Of a stretch of 64,000 nucleotides of DNA, positions 36,373 to 45,481 are shown one piece after another. Both the position numbers and the translations under genes were made by a program. The stretch covers positions 4,547,001 to 4,611,000 of the forward strand of contig NZ_JAAMNH020000001.1 in assembly GCF_011065935.2 (NCBI RefSeq), in the 5' to 3' direction. Source of the DNA: Clostridium estertheticum (GTDB lineage: Bacteria > Bacillota > Clostridia > Clostridiales > Clostridiaceae). How positions within the stretch are numbered: position 1 is the first letter of the stretch; every line of letters begins with the position of its first letter. A model generated the notes under the pieces. The model did not search any database. It was not told where the DNA came from and saw only the letters and a program-made list of their open reading frames with translations.

Positions 36373-36407
36373 AACCACTACATCGTTAATTTCATGATGT
36401 AGTGGTA
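36373..36407. terminator. hairpin between speD and ddl
   Basis: CCACTACATC and GATGTAGTGG form a 10-pair stem with an 11-base loop. It lies about 80 bases after the speD stop. The T-tract is weak. Confidence 0.6.
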
Positions 36408-36488
36408 TCTATATTCAATAATATTCATAATTTTTGATTCTATTTACTTTAATTTGCCTTTGTGCTATTTTAGTGGATTTTAAAGAAA

Positions 36489-37325
36489 TCAACCATTAGA
36501 AATGTCCATTCCATAAAATATTTCCACCATTTCCTTTTTTAATTTCTCTATAATATCAAGCTTTTCATCCTGGTTTAGATCTTCTTCTCTAATCTCAAAT
36601 AAATAATTATCAAGCTCAAAATCATTTAATATCATTTTTGTATGAAATATATTGGATTGATATATATTCATATCAATTAAGTTGTATCTATTTATGGTTT
36701 CACTTGCTATATAATTTTGTATAGAATTAATTTCATGATCTATAAAATGCTTTTTACCATCCATGTCTCTTGTAAAGCCACGAACCCTATAATCAATAGT
36801 AATAATATCTGAATCAAAGCTACTTATTAAGTAATTTAGAGCTTTTAATGGAGATATAGTTCCACAGGTGGCCACATCTATGTCAACTCTAAAGGTACTT
36901 ATATTATTTTGAGGATGGCTTTCAGGATAAGTATGCACTGTTACATGACTTTTATCTAAATGCGCCACAATATTCTCACGAATTGGCGTTAGAATTCCTC
37001 TATTGCAAGAGGGATCTACCAAATATAGTGGGATTTCTTCCTCTGAAATAAGTAATGTTACGCTTGCTCCTTGAGGGTCATAGTCCTGCTTCGCAATGTT
37101 CAGTACACTAGCGCCTATTATTTCAGTAACATCAGTAAGAATTTTTGTTAACCTCTCAGCATTATATTGTTCATCAATATATTCTATATATTTCTTACGA
37201 TCTTCTTCTGTCCTTGTATAGCAAATATCATAAATATTAAAACTTAATGATTTTGTTAAGTTGTTAAACCCATACAGCTTTATCTTATTTTTATCACTTT
37301 TATCGTTTTTATCATTTTTGGCCAA
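36489..37325 (-). CDS. speD: S-adenosylmethionine decarboxylase proenzyme SpeD
   Basis: A pyruvoyl enzyme that makes decarboxylated SAM for polyamine synthesis. 278 aa, the longer Escherichia coli-like type. The self-cleavage pair is Lys-Ser in LDKSHVTVHTYPESHP, where Ser becomes the pyruvoyl group. DVATCGTISPLKALNYL and the IDYRVRGFTRD segment are also family features. The start is TTG with GGGG seven bases upstream. The N-terminal Lys/Asp/Asn-rich stretch is low complexity. No spermidine synthase gene is adjacent. Confidence 0.93.
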   Translation of the reverse strand: MAKNDKNDKSDKNKIKLYGFNNLTKSLSFNIYDICYTRTEEDRKKYIEYIDEQYNAERLTKILTDVTEIIGASVLNIAKQDYDPQGASVTLLISEEEIPLYLVDPSCNRGILTPIRENIVAHLDKSHVTVHTYPESHPQNNISTFRVDIDVATCGTISPLKALNYLISSFDSDIITIDYRVRGFTRDMDGKKHFIDHEINSIQNYIASETINRYNLIDMNIYQSNIFHTKMILNDFELDNYLFEIREEDLNQDEKLDIIEKLKKEMVEIFYGMDISNG

Positions 37326-37602
37326 CTTTATTCCCCATTTCTCTTAGACATCTTCTAAAAAAATTATATATCTTATAGCTTCATTGTCAAGACATAAATT
37401 TATGCACATAACCATTTTATATAATTTTTTACTTGAAGTATATACTTTTTAACATTATAATCATTAATAATAGTAACCTATATATAATTTTATGTTTATT
37501 ATTATTACTATTAACTTTATAAGGCGAATTTGAATATATATAAATATAGCATTTATATTTTATCACAAATCTATATCATTAGAAAATGGAGGTATCAATA
37601 CA

Positions 37603-38688
37603 ATGGATAAAAAATTAAAAGTTGGTTTATTAGGTGGAACTGGATTTGTTGGTCAACGTCTTGTTACACTGCTAGCAGATCACCCTTATTTTGAAATAGC
37701 TGTTATTGCTGCTAGTGAGAACTCTGTGGGTAAAACTTATTTTGAGGCTGTAAATAATAGATGGAAATTAGACATGCCAATGCCAGAAAGTGTAAAAAAA
37801 ATAGTAATAAAAAATATAAATGAAGTAGATTTAATAAGCAGTGAAGTAGATTTTGTTTTCTGCGCAGTTAATATGCCTGCAAATGAAATTAGAGAAATTG
37901 AAGAAAAATATGCAAAAGCTGAAACTCCTGTAATTTCAAATAACTCTGCACATCGCCATACATCTGATGTTCCAATGGTTATTCCAGAAATAAATGCTGA
38001 CCATTTTGAATTAATTAAAGTTCAACGTAAGCGTTTAGGCACTAAAAAAGGCTTTATTGTTGCTAAGCCCAACTGCTCAATTCAAAGTTATGTGCCTGCT
38101 ATAAGTGCACTTATGCAATATAAGCCTAAAAAAATATTGGTTTCTACCTATCAAGCAATATCGGGCTCTGGAAAAATATTTTCAGACTGGCCAGAAATTA
38201 GTGATAATGTAATACCCTATATAGGTGGAGAAGAAGAAAAGAGTGAGCAGGAGCCTCTAAAAATTTGGGGTCATATAGAGAATGATAGCGTGGTCAATGC
38301 TACTGAACCTATAATTTCAACTCAATGCATTCGTGTTCCTGTTTCAGATGGCCACTTAGCTGCAGTGTTTGTTTCTTTTGAGGATAAACCATCCAAAGAA
38401 ACCATTTTAGAACATTGGGCGAATTTCAAGGGCAAACCTCAACTTTTAAAACTTCCAAATGCCCCAGAACAATTTTTAACCTACTTTGAGGAAAATGATA
38501 GACCACAAACTGGGCTAGATAGAAATATTGAAAAAGGTATGGGCATAGCAATTGGAAGACTACGAGAAGACAGTTTATTTGACTATAAATTTGTTTGCTT
38601 ATCTCACAATACCTTACGTGGTGCAGCCGGTGGTGCAGTGCTTACAGCTGAACTTTTAATGGCTGAAGGATATTTGACTTCAAAATAG
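37603..38688 (+). CDS. asd: aspartate-semialdehyde dehydrogenase
   Basis: Reduces aspartyl phosphate to the semialdehyde for lysine, threonine and methionine. 361 aa of the archaeal/fungal-like type. The N-terminal NADP loop is LLGGTGFVGQRL, the nucleophile Cys lies in AKPNCSIQSYVPA, and the active-site His region is VPVSDGHLAAV. GGAGG precedes the ATG. It is a single-gene unit with its own terminator. Confidence 0.93.
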   Translation: MDKKLKVGLLGGTGFVGQRLVTLLADHPYFEIAVIAASENSVGKTYFEAVNNRWKLDMPMPESVKKIVIKNINEVDLISSEVDFVFCAVNMPANEIREIEEKYAKAETPVISNNSAHRHTSDVPMVIPEINADHFELIKVQRKRLGTKKGFIVAKPNCSIQSYVPAISALMQYKPKKILVSTYQAISGSGKIFSDWPEISDNVIPYIGGEEEKSEQEPLKIWGHIENDSVVNATEPIISTQCIRVPVSDGHLAAVFVSFEDKPSKETILEHWANFKGKPQLLKLPNAPEQFLTYFEENDRPQTGLDRNIEKGMGIAIGRLREDSLFDYKFVCLSHNTLRGAAGGAVLTAELLMAEGYLTSK

Positions 38689-38708
38689 TATAGGCTAGAC
38701 TATGCATA

Positions 38709-38764
38709 ACAAAACCTTCTTATTTCAAGATAATTTTTAACTTGAAATAAGAAGGTTTTTATTT
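38709..38764 (+). terminator. terminator of asd
   Basis: A perfect 19-pair stem (AAAACCTTCTTATTTCAAG and its complement) with an 11-base loop, followed by TATTTTTT. Confidence 0.93.
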
Positions 38765-38771
38765 TTTAAGT

Positions 38772-38855
38772 GGGGACAGTTAACAATTAATTGAATTAAA
38801 TCAGGGACAGTTAACAATTAATTGATATCAAGTGGGGGACGGTTAACAATTAATT
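38772..38855. repeat. REP cluster 8, three direct units overlapping the hemL stop
   Basis: Three head-to-tail GGGACAGTTAACAATTAATT units about 31 bases apart. The tail of the third overlaps the hemL stop codon at 38850-38852. Confidence 0.85.
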
Positions 38856-40130
38856 ATATTTGAAGCTTTTAAATGCTTCTAAGAATCTCTCAATATCCTC
38901 CTGCGTATGCTTAACGCATAAGAATGTTGCCTCAAATTGAGAAGGTGCAATATTTATTCCATTTTTCAACATATGTTCAAAGTACCTTGCAAATAGCAGT
39001 GTATCACAGGTTTTAGCATCGTCAAAAGTTTTAACTTCTTTCATTTCTGTAAAGAAAGGTGTAAGCATTGAACCACATCTATTAACTACCATAGGTATAC
39101 CTTTTTCTTTTGCAATTTCTAGTAGTCCATTTTTAAGCTTTTTAGAAAGCTTCTCCATATGTTCATAAAGACTTGGGTTATCATAAAGCTTAGTTAATGT
39201 TGCGTATCCAGCTGCCATTACCACGGGATTTCCTGACATAGTACCAGCTTGATAAACTGGTCCCATAGGTGATAATTGCTCCATTATCTCTCTTTTTCCA
39301 CCATAAGCACCACAAGGAAGTCCACCCCCCATGATTTTTGCATAAGTTATTAAATCAGGAGTTATTCCATAAATGCTTTGTGCTCCTTTATACGCTACCC
39401 TAAATCCACTCATTACTTCATCAAAAATAAGTAGGCTCTTGTATTTATCACATAAATTCCTAAGCTCTAATAAAAATTCTTTTTCAGCTGGGATAACTCC
39501 CATATTTCCTGCCACTGGCTCAATTATTATGCAGGCAATATCATCACTATATTTCTCAAATATTTTTTTTACGCTGTCTATATCATTGTAATTAGCTATT
39601 AATGTGTTGATAATGCTTTCTTTTGGAACACCTGCAGATCCTGGTATACCCGTGGTCATCATTACTCCTGAGCCCGCTTGAACTAGAAATCCTTCAGCAT
39701 GTCCATGGTAACAACCTGCAAATTTTATTATTTTATCTTTTCCGGTGTACCCTCTTGCAAGTTTAACTGCACTCATTGTGGCCTCTGTACCTGAGTTAAC
39801 CATTCTTACCATATCTACACTATCTACAGTGGTGCAAATATGCTTGGCGAGTTTTAGTTCTAATTCTGTAGGTGCACCAAAGGCTATAGCATCTGCACAG
39901 GTATTTTGTATAGCTTTTACTACATCCTCATCGCAATGTCCAAGTATCATGGGACCCCAGGCACATACGAAATCTATGTATTTATTTCCATCTTCATCAT
40001 AAATGTATGCACCCATACCTTTTTTAATGATTGGAGGTGTTACAGCTAAATCTTTAAAAGCTCTAACTGGACTATTAACTCCACCAGGCATGTATTGTTT
40101 TGATTCATTAAATATGTTTAAATTTTTCAT
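38850..40130 (-). CDS. hemL: glutamate-1-semialdehyde 2,1-aminomutase HemL
   Basis: A PLP enzyme giving 5-aminolevulinate. 426 aa, with YMPGGVNSPVRAF at the start, SGTEATMSAVKLARGYTG, and the PLP-lysine site TYAKIMGGGLPCGAYGG. It follows hemA and completes the C5 pathway in a cobalamin operon. Its last codons run into a REP unit. Confidence 0.95.
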   Translation of the reverse strand: MKNLNIFNESKQYMPGGVNSPVRAFKDLAVTPPIIKKGMGAYIYDEDGNKYIDFVCAWGPMILGHCDEDVVKAIQNTCADAIAFGAPTELELKLAKHICTTVDSVDMVRMVNSGTEATMSAVKLARGYTGKDKIIKFAGCYHGHAEGFLVQAGSGVMMTTGIPGSAGVPKESIINTLIANYNDIDSVKKIFEKYSDDIACIIIEPVAGNMGVIPAEKEFLLELRNLCDKYKSLLIFDEVMSGFRVAYKGAQSIYGITPDLITYAKIMGGGLPCGAYGGKREIMEQLSPMGPVYQAGTMSGNPVVMAAGYATLTKLYDNPSLYEHMEKLSKKLKNGLLEIAKEKGIPMVVNRCGSMLTPFFTEMKEVKTFDDAKTCDTLLFARYFEHMLKNGINIAPSQFEATFLCVKHTQEDIERFLEAFKSFKYN

Positions 40131-40345
40131 ATTAGTTACCTCTTTTCTTAATTTTAAATCTTGATGTTTTTATATTGCAGTAGAAAAATGAACTACAAGT
40201 GTGTCTACTATAGTTATACACACCAAGTTAATTGAATTACGATGTTATCCACAAGTTATTATTAAATAATCCACTTAGTGTTATTAAAAACCAACTAAAA
40301 TATTAATCTTATTCGCCAGTAGGGTAATCATTGTATGATTTAAAG

Positions 40346-41524
40346 CTAAAAAATCCTGCTTATTATCTCCACACATTCTTTAGACCTCCCCTTCAAATGT
40401 TCCTCCTTTAAGACCTCTATAGCTCTGTTTATGTAGGCATTTGAAGTACTCTTCAAAAGCATCTCTGCTAATTTTTCATTATCTTTAGTCTCTTTCTTGT
40501 GCTTAAAAGTATCTAACCTTTCTTTGCAGACATCTTCACCATTGTGCTTTATCCTTATTATTAAGGATGATATCTCTTTTATTGTTTTCCATTCTATATA
40601 TTCTTTTATAGCTTCATCCACAATATATCTGTTATTCTTCATTGAGCATTCTCTTCTTTTGTAGTTATCATCATGGATATCTCCGAGCTTATCTATGTCA
40701 TATACTTCATATAGTGGATTTTCACTTACTATTTCTTCAATATCCCTTGGTACGGCTAAATCGAATAATAATAAGTACTTGTTAGGCAACTCCTTTAAGT
40801 GAACCACATTGTGAGGAGCCGAAGTACAAGATATAACACAATCCACCTCTTTATAATACTTATGTATATCCTTAAAAGGTATTATTTTCACTCTTGGGTC
40901 TTCTATATTAACCTTTTGAATATCTCTAACTGCAATATATAGTAAATCTATTTCACCTTCTAGTATATATTTTGAGGTTAATTCCCCTACAGCTCCATAG
41001 CCTAAAATCATGAAATTTTTGTGTCCCCTTCCCATGGCTTGTTTAACTACCATAGAAGATGAGGAAACTGGTATATCACCTATTTTTGATTTAGTTCTAA
41101 ATTTCTTGCCACAAGCAATAGCTTTTTCAAAAAGTCTTTGAAGTTCCTTTTGAGTTGTTTTCGAAGCTTTCACAGCTTCATAAGCATCTCTAACTTGTCC
41201 TAAAATTTGATCCTCTCCAAGTAATAATGAATCAAATCCACAAACCACCTCCATTAAGTGTTGTATAGCTTTTTCTTCCTTATAATTGAATACGCACTTT
41301 ATTAAAGTCTTATCCCAATTTAACGCTTCAAAAATTTTACTTATAATATTTTCATCCTTAGATTTAAAATATATCTCTGTCCTGTTACAAGTGCTTAAAA
41401 TAACTGCCTCTTCACAAATATTTAAAAGAGCCTTTAAGCACTTTTCTTGATGCTTTGGTATAATTGAAAGTTTTTCTCTGATTCCTATTTTCACATCGTG
41501 CTTTAGTCCTATTAGTTGTATCAT
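40346..41524 (-). CDS. hemA: glutamyl-tRNA reductase HemA
   Basis: The first step of the C5 tetrapyrrole route. 392 aa, with the catalytic Cys in VILSTCNRTEIYF (about residue 49) and LLGEDQILGQVRDAY. The NADPH domain with ILGYGAVGELTSKYI is near residue 175, and the C-terminal dimerisation helix is Lys/Glu-rich. It starts 4 bases after the cbiB stop, so the two are translationally linked. Confidence 0.95.
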   Translation of the reverse strand: MIQLIGLKHDVKIGIREKLSIIPKHQEKCLKALLNICEEAVILSTCNRTEIYFKSKDENIISKIFEALNWDKTLIKCVFNYKEEKAIQHLMEVVCGFDSLLLGEDQILGQVRDAYEAVKASKTTQKELQRLFEKAIACGKKFRTKSKIGDIPVSSSSMVVKQAMGRGHKNFMILGYGAVGELTSKYILEGEIDLLYIAVRDIQKVNIEDPRVKIIPFKDIHKYYKEVDCVISCTSAPHNVVHLKELPNKYLLLFDLAVPRDIEEIVSENPLYEVYDIDKLGDIHDDNYKRRECSMKNNRYIVDEAIKEYIEWKTIKEISSLIIRIKHNGEDVCKERLDTFKHKKETKDNEKLAEMLLKSTSNAYINRAIEVLKEEHLKGRSKECVEIISRIF

Positions 41525-41528
41525 TTAA

Positions 41529-42494
41529 TCATCTCCAAAAATACATCACTATTACGTACAGTATTAACAAATAAAACATTGCACCATACATTAGTTTTAT
41601 TGTATCTATTATATGTTCTTTCCCTAGCTCTTTTATTTTATTTCCTATGGTTGGTTTATACATTTTTTCTCCGAAATATACGTTTGTACCACCTAATTGA
41701 ACTCTCATAGCACCTGCAGCTGCACCTTCTGAATAAGCACAATTAGGGCTTTTATGATTTTTTCTATCTCTTATCATTACTTTTATACTCTCTGTAATAT
41801 TTCCTCCAACCAGTGGAGCTACTAAACAAATTAAAAATCCTGTTATTCTCGCAGGCATAAAGTTAAATACATCATCTGTTTTTGCTGGAAAGAATCCAAT
41901 ATATTTATATTTTTCATTGATATATCCAAGCATTGAATCCATAGTATTTATGCCCTTATACATCATAGCTAAAGGCGCTCCCCCTATTATTGCATACAGA
42001 ATAGGGGCAATAACACCATCTGCTGTATTTTCTGCAATTGTCTCCACATCCGCTCTTATTATTTCATATTCACTAAGAGCTTTTGTATCTCGGCCTACAA
42101 TGTAAGATAATTTAATCCTTGCATCATAAATATCATTTTTAGCTAAGGAGTCATACACCTTTTTGCCTTCTTTATGAAGGCCTTTGGTAGCTATGGTTGT
42201 CCAAATCAAGATTATATTGAAAATGTGGTATAACCAAAAAACTTCACTAGAAATTCTCAATATTATAAAAGGGACTAGAAAACTAGAAAATGCTACTACA
42301 ACTACAATAATCCCTCCAAAAGCTTTAATTTGCTTATTGGTTTTACATAACTTTCTTCCTAATTTATCTAATGTAGAAATAAGTTTTCCTATATAAATCA
42401 CCGGATGAGGAAACCAATATGGGTCTCCAATTAATAAGTCTAGGACAACTGCTAATATTAAATCTAATACATTCATCGCCAATAGAGTTTCCAT
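41529..42494 (-). CDS. cbiB: adenosylcobinamide-phosphate synthase CbiB
   Basis: A membrane enzyme that attaches aminopropanol (phosphate) to adenosylcobyric acid. 321 aa, several hydrophobic helices, with LDLLIGDPYWFPHPV at the start, ENTADGVIAPILYAIIGG, and SPNCAYSEGAAAGAM. It uses the product of CobD (8039-9169). It lies between cbiP and hemA in the same operon. Confidence 0.93.
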   Translation of the reverse strand: METLLAMNVLDLILAVVLDLLIGDPYWFPHPVIYIGKLISTLDKLGRKLCKTNKQIKAFGGIIVVVVAFSSFLVPFIILRISSEVFWLYHIFNIILIWTTIATKGLHKEGKKVYDSLAKNDIYDARIKLSYIVGRDTKALSEYEIIRADVETIAENTADGVIAPILYAIIGGAPLAMMYKGINTMDSMLGYINEKYKYIGFFPAKTDDVFNFMPARITGFLICLVAPLVGGNITESIKVMIRDRKNHKSPNCAYSEGAAAGAMRVQLGGTNVYFGEKMYKPTIGNKIKELGKEHIIDTIKLMYGAMFYLLILYVIVMYFWR

Positions 42495-42550
42495 TTTAAT
42501 TCCTCACTATCTTTAAAAAGCTTTTAACGCCCCTAACTTTCTAGGTTTTC

Positions 42551-42619
42551 TTTAATTAGTTTAATTTGTTGTTAACCGTCCCCAAGTTTTTCAGTTTAAT
42601 TAGTTATTAACCGTCCCTC
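42551..42619. repeat. REP cluster 9, encoding the CbiP C-terminus
   Basis: Two reverse units, TTGTTAACCGTCCCC and TTATTAACCGTCCCTC, with AGTTTAATTAG tails. The second lies inside the 3' end of cbiP and supplies its last codons. Confidence 0.85.
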
Positions 42620-44101
42620 ACCTTTTCTCTTTATTCCCATGATTTTATAGATTAAATCCATGTCTATACTATCTCTCACTATATCTGCTAGCTTGTCTAT
42701 TTCTTTTTCTCTTAGACTTTCATAGGGTTTAGATTTTTTAGGTTCCATAGCTTTTTTTGATCTTAGTGTGTTCACTATATATTCTCTAAATTCGACTCCA
42801 TCTAAAATCCCATGAATATACGTACCCATGATATTTCCATTTGCATTAGTTGCTCCATCGCAAGATGAAGTAGCTTCACCATTTTTTTCATATATTTCAA
42901 AAAGTGGTTTTGCCTCATGCCCATATTTACAAATTCCCATATGTATTTCATAACCATAGACATCAGTACTCATATTAATGCTATGAGCCTTTACTCTTGT
43001 AGTTATTTTCTCGTCTTGGAATACTGTATCTATGTCTAAAAGCTTCATTCCCTCTATTTTTTCTAAATTTGTTTCTACACCTTGGGGATCATTTAAGCTA
43101 TTTCCTAGCATTTGATAACCTCCACAAATGCCTAATATGTTGCCGCCTGTACTATATTTCACAATGGCGTCAATAAGCCCTGAAGCTTTTAAGGTGATTA
43201 AATCCTCAATTGTATTTTTGGTTCCCGGTATTATAAGTAAGTCTGGATTTCCTAATTCTTCTTTAGTTGTAACAAATCTAACTGATACATCTTCTTCAGT
43301 CTTTAAGGCATCTACGTCTGTAAAATTCGATATATGTGGCAGCCATATTACCGCAATGTCAATAGGTGCAGTGATTTTTTTGTTAAATTCTACTGTGCCG
43401 TCTTCATCTTCTAAATCCAATCTAAAGTATGGGACTACTCCTGCGCAAGGAATATGTATAATATCCTCAAGCATTGTAAGCCCTGGCTTTAAAATTTCTA
43501 TATCACCTCTGAATTTGTTTATAATGGTGGCCTTAACTCTTTTTTTCTCTTCCTCGTTAAGTAAAAGCATAGTCCCAGCAAGGGATGCAAATACTCCTCC
43601 TTTATCTATATCTCCTGCCAGGATTACAGGGGCATCTATAAGCTCTGCCATTCCCATATTTACTATATCTCTATCTCTTAAATTAATTTCCGCAGGGCTA
43701 CCTGCTCCTTCCAATACTATAATTTCAAATTTCTTTTCTAATTCTTCAAACTGCTCCTTTAACATATCTCTAAATTCCAGTTTCATATTATGATATTCCA
43801 TGGCTGTACTGTTTCCAAAAACCTTTCCATTAACTACAATTTGACACTTTTTATCTGAGGAAGGTTTTAATAAAATTGGATTCATAAATACCTCTGGCTC
43901 AAGACCAGCTGCGTAGGCTTGAAGCACCTGTGCACGTCCCATTTCTTTTCCATCTAATGTAATATAAGAATTCAATGACATATTCTGCGACTTAAAAGGA
44001 CACACTGAAAACCCATCCTGTTTAAAAATTCTACAAAGTGCTGTTACTAATATGCTTTTCCCTACAGATGAAGCTGTTCCTTGTACCATTATTTTAGCCA
44101 T
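42596..44101 (-). CDS. cbiP: cobyric acid synthase CbiP
   Basis: Adds four amides to the corrin ring using glutamine and ATP. 501 aa from the ATG at 44101 (AAAGGAGGA upstream; a longer frame is rejected). The N-terminal synthetase P-loop is VQGTASSVGKSILVTAL. The glutamine amidotransferase half has ILGICGGYQMLG with the nucleophile Cys, and a late GTYIHGILD. The last residues, GEGRLITN, come from a REP unit that reads through the stop. It is the first gene after the riboswitch at 44215-44440. Confidence 0.95.
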   Translation of the reverse strand: MAKIMVQGTASSVGKSILVTALCRIFKQDGFSVCPFKSQNMSLNSYITLDGKEMGRAQVLQAYAAGLEPEVFMNPILLKPSSDKKCQIVVNGKVFGNSTAMEYHNMKLEFRDMLKEQFEELEKKFEIIVLEGAGSPAEINLRDRDIVNMGMAELIDAPVILAGDIDKGGVFASLAGTMLLLNEEEKKRVKATIINKFRGDIEILKPGLTMLEDIIHIPCAGVVPYFRLDLEDEDGTVEFNKKITAPIDIAVIWLPHISNFTDVDALKTEEDVSVRFVTTKEELGNPDLLIIPGTKNTIEDLITLKASGLIDAIVKYSTGGNILGICGGYQMLGNSLNDPQGVETNLEKIEGMKLLDIDTVFQDEKITTRVKAHSINMSTDVYGYEIHMGICKYGHEAKPLFEIYEKNGEATSSCDGATNANGNIMGTYIHGILDGVEFREYIVNTLRSKKAMEPKKSKPYESLREKEIDKLADIVRDSIDMDLIYKIMGIKRKGEGRLITN

Positions 44102-44138
44102 TACTGCTCCTCCTTTTATGCTTTTTTTGTGCAAAATA

Positions 44139-44169
44139 AAAAACAGCAAGCTTACGCACCTGCTGTTAT
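44139..44169 (-). terminator. riboswitch terminator before cbiP
   Basis: Minus-strand AACAGCA and TGCTGTT pair around 12 bases, followed by TTTTATTTT. It lies between the cobalamin aptamer and cbiP. Confidence 0.8.
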
Positions 44170-44214
44170 GTACAAAATTTCATTGCACTAACTTAAATCC
44201 TACAAGTTCTTTCC

Positions 44215-44440
44215 CGCCGAAAGCTTAATATTAATATTTTAGGCAGGTCTCCTGGCTCTTGATTCACTTTTTTCTTATATCCTTACCTATTCAGGTGGTT
44301 ATAAAAATTTCGTGTTCAATTACAGTAGCGGGGGCTGCTGTGGAATTACACCACATTCCCTTTTCACCTTATTAATAATCTACTAGCGTAGCTTAAGCCA
44401 CTTAAGCGGGATAATTAATAATAGGCACCTAAAAAATATC
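44215..44440 (-). promoter_or_regulatory. cobalamin riboswitch (cbiP operon)
   Basis: The minus strand carries AGGTGCC near 44430, GGGAATGTGG, CAGCCCCCGCTACTGTAA, and GCCAGGAGACCTGCC near 44241. It has longer peripheral stems than the 9318-9460 copy: CCTGAATAGG near 44290 and a CTTAAGTGG/CTAAGC-type arm near 44385-44412. It controls cbiP-cbiB-hemA-hemL. The remainder of the 44102-44585 gap is AT-rich. Confidence 0.95.
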
Positions 44441-44585
44441 TATTTAATTTTTTTTCTAATATACAAATATAAAATCAAATTTATTAAACATTCCAGTATT
44501 TTATGTGTTTCTACAAATCTAAGTTTATAGCAATACATTAATTCTGTCAATAAATAAGAATTTAAGGTACCATTGTTATATTTTT

Positions 44586-45431
44586 TTAATTATATATATA
44601 CTCATTATTATTTACATCTATTTTTTTTGCTTTGCTCACTTTAATTATTGGAATTACACTAATTTCTCCACTTTTAGCATCCTTATATTCTCGCTCCCCC
44701 AGTGTTCCCTCTATATTTATCCAGGTGCCTTCTGGAAATACTTTTTCTCCGGAATAATCGCACAAAATACCAACTAATTGAGCATCCGCCGCGCAACAAC
44801 TTACAACAATTCTAGATAATATAAATTCAGCTTTATTAAGTCCCTTTTGGTTATATATGAAGCCCTTCATATTAATGGTTCTACCAACATGATTGTGTGG
44901 ATTTCCATATATATCTTCATAAGCATTTATGAAATTTCCACTCGTCATATTTATAGTTTTTCCTTTTAACAGTGATATACTTTCTAAAGACATCTTTAAT
45001 TGCTCATTAGCATTTTCAGTAGAATGAGTATCTTTTTCATTAATATCACATACCTCAGTTCCATCCTCTAAAACAGTATGTTTATGCTTTAGGGTACTAA
45101 TTTTCATTTGTGAAGTTAATGAAAACCCCTTATTTATGGCGCTATCCACACTCACCCCCACCGGTTTTAATAGAATTCCTAAGGTAAGTGGGATTAAAAA
45201 CATGATATACCCAAGCTTTAAGCTTTTAGCTTTTTTAAATGCGTAAATATTCTTTCCTTGGAAAATAACCAAAACAATAAAAAAATATAATGCGAACTTT
45301 ACGTATTTAACCATTTTGGGGTGAATAAATAAAGTTATTTTATTTGTGCTAATAATCATATAAAAATAGCAAGTGAAGCCTATTAGTATAATAAACCATA
45401 TAAATTCATTCAAATTTAACTTCTTTTTCAA
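44586..45431 (-). CDS. TIGR03943-family membrane protein (YcgQ-like)
   Basis: 281 aa. It has two to three N-terminal membrane helices, then a soluble domain with GRTINMKGFIYNQKG and a VSCCAADAQLVGILC motif typical of the TIGR03943/DUF1980 family. A His-containing KHKHTVLEDG stretch follows the third helix. It is the usual partner of the DUF318 permease encoded just upstream, 50 bases away. Family members are linked to metal handling, often zinc, but the substrate here is not shown. The start is TTG after AAGGAGG. Confidence 0.82.
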   Translation of the reverse strand: MKKKLNLNEFIWFIILIGFTCYFYMIISTNKITLFIHPKMVKYVKFALYFFIVLVIFQGKNIYAFKKAKSLKLGYIMFLIPLTLGILLKPVGVSVDSAINKGFSLTSQMKISTLKHKHTVLEDGTEVCDINEKDTHSTENANEQLKMSLESISLLKGKTINMTSGNFINAYEDIYGNPHNHVGRTINMKGFIYNQKGLNKAEFILSRIVVSCCAADAQLVGILCDYSGEKVFPEGTWINIEGTLGEREYKDAKSGEISVIPIIKVSKAKKIDVNNNEYIYN

Positions 45432-45481
45432 ACATATCCTCCTTATTGCTCTTTATGAGTTATAAGAGTTATTAATCTTTT

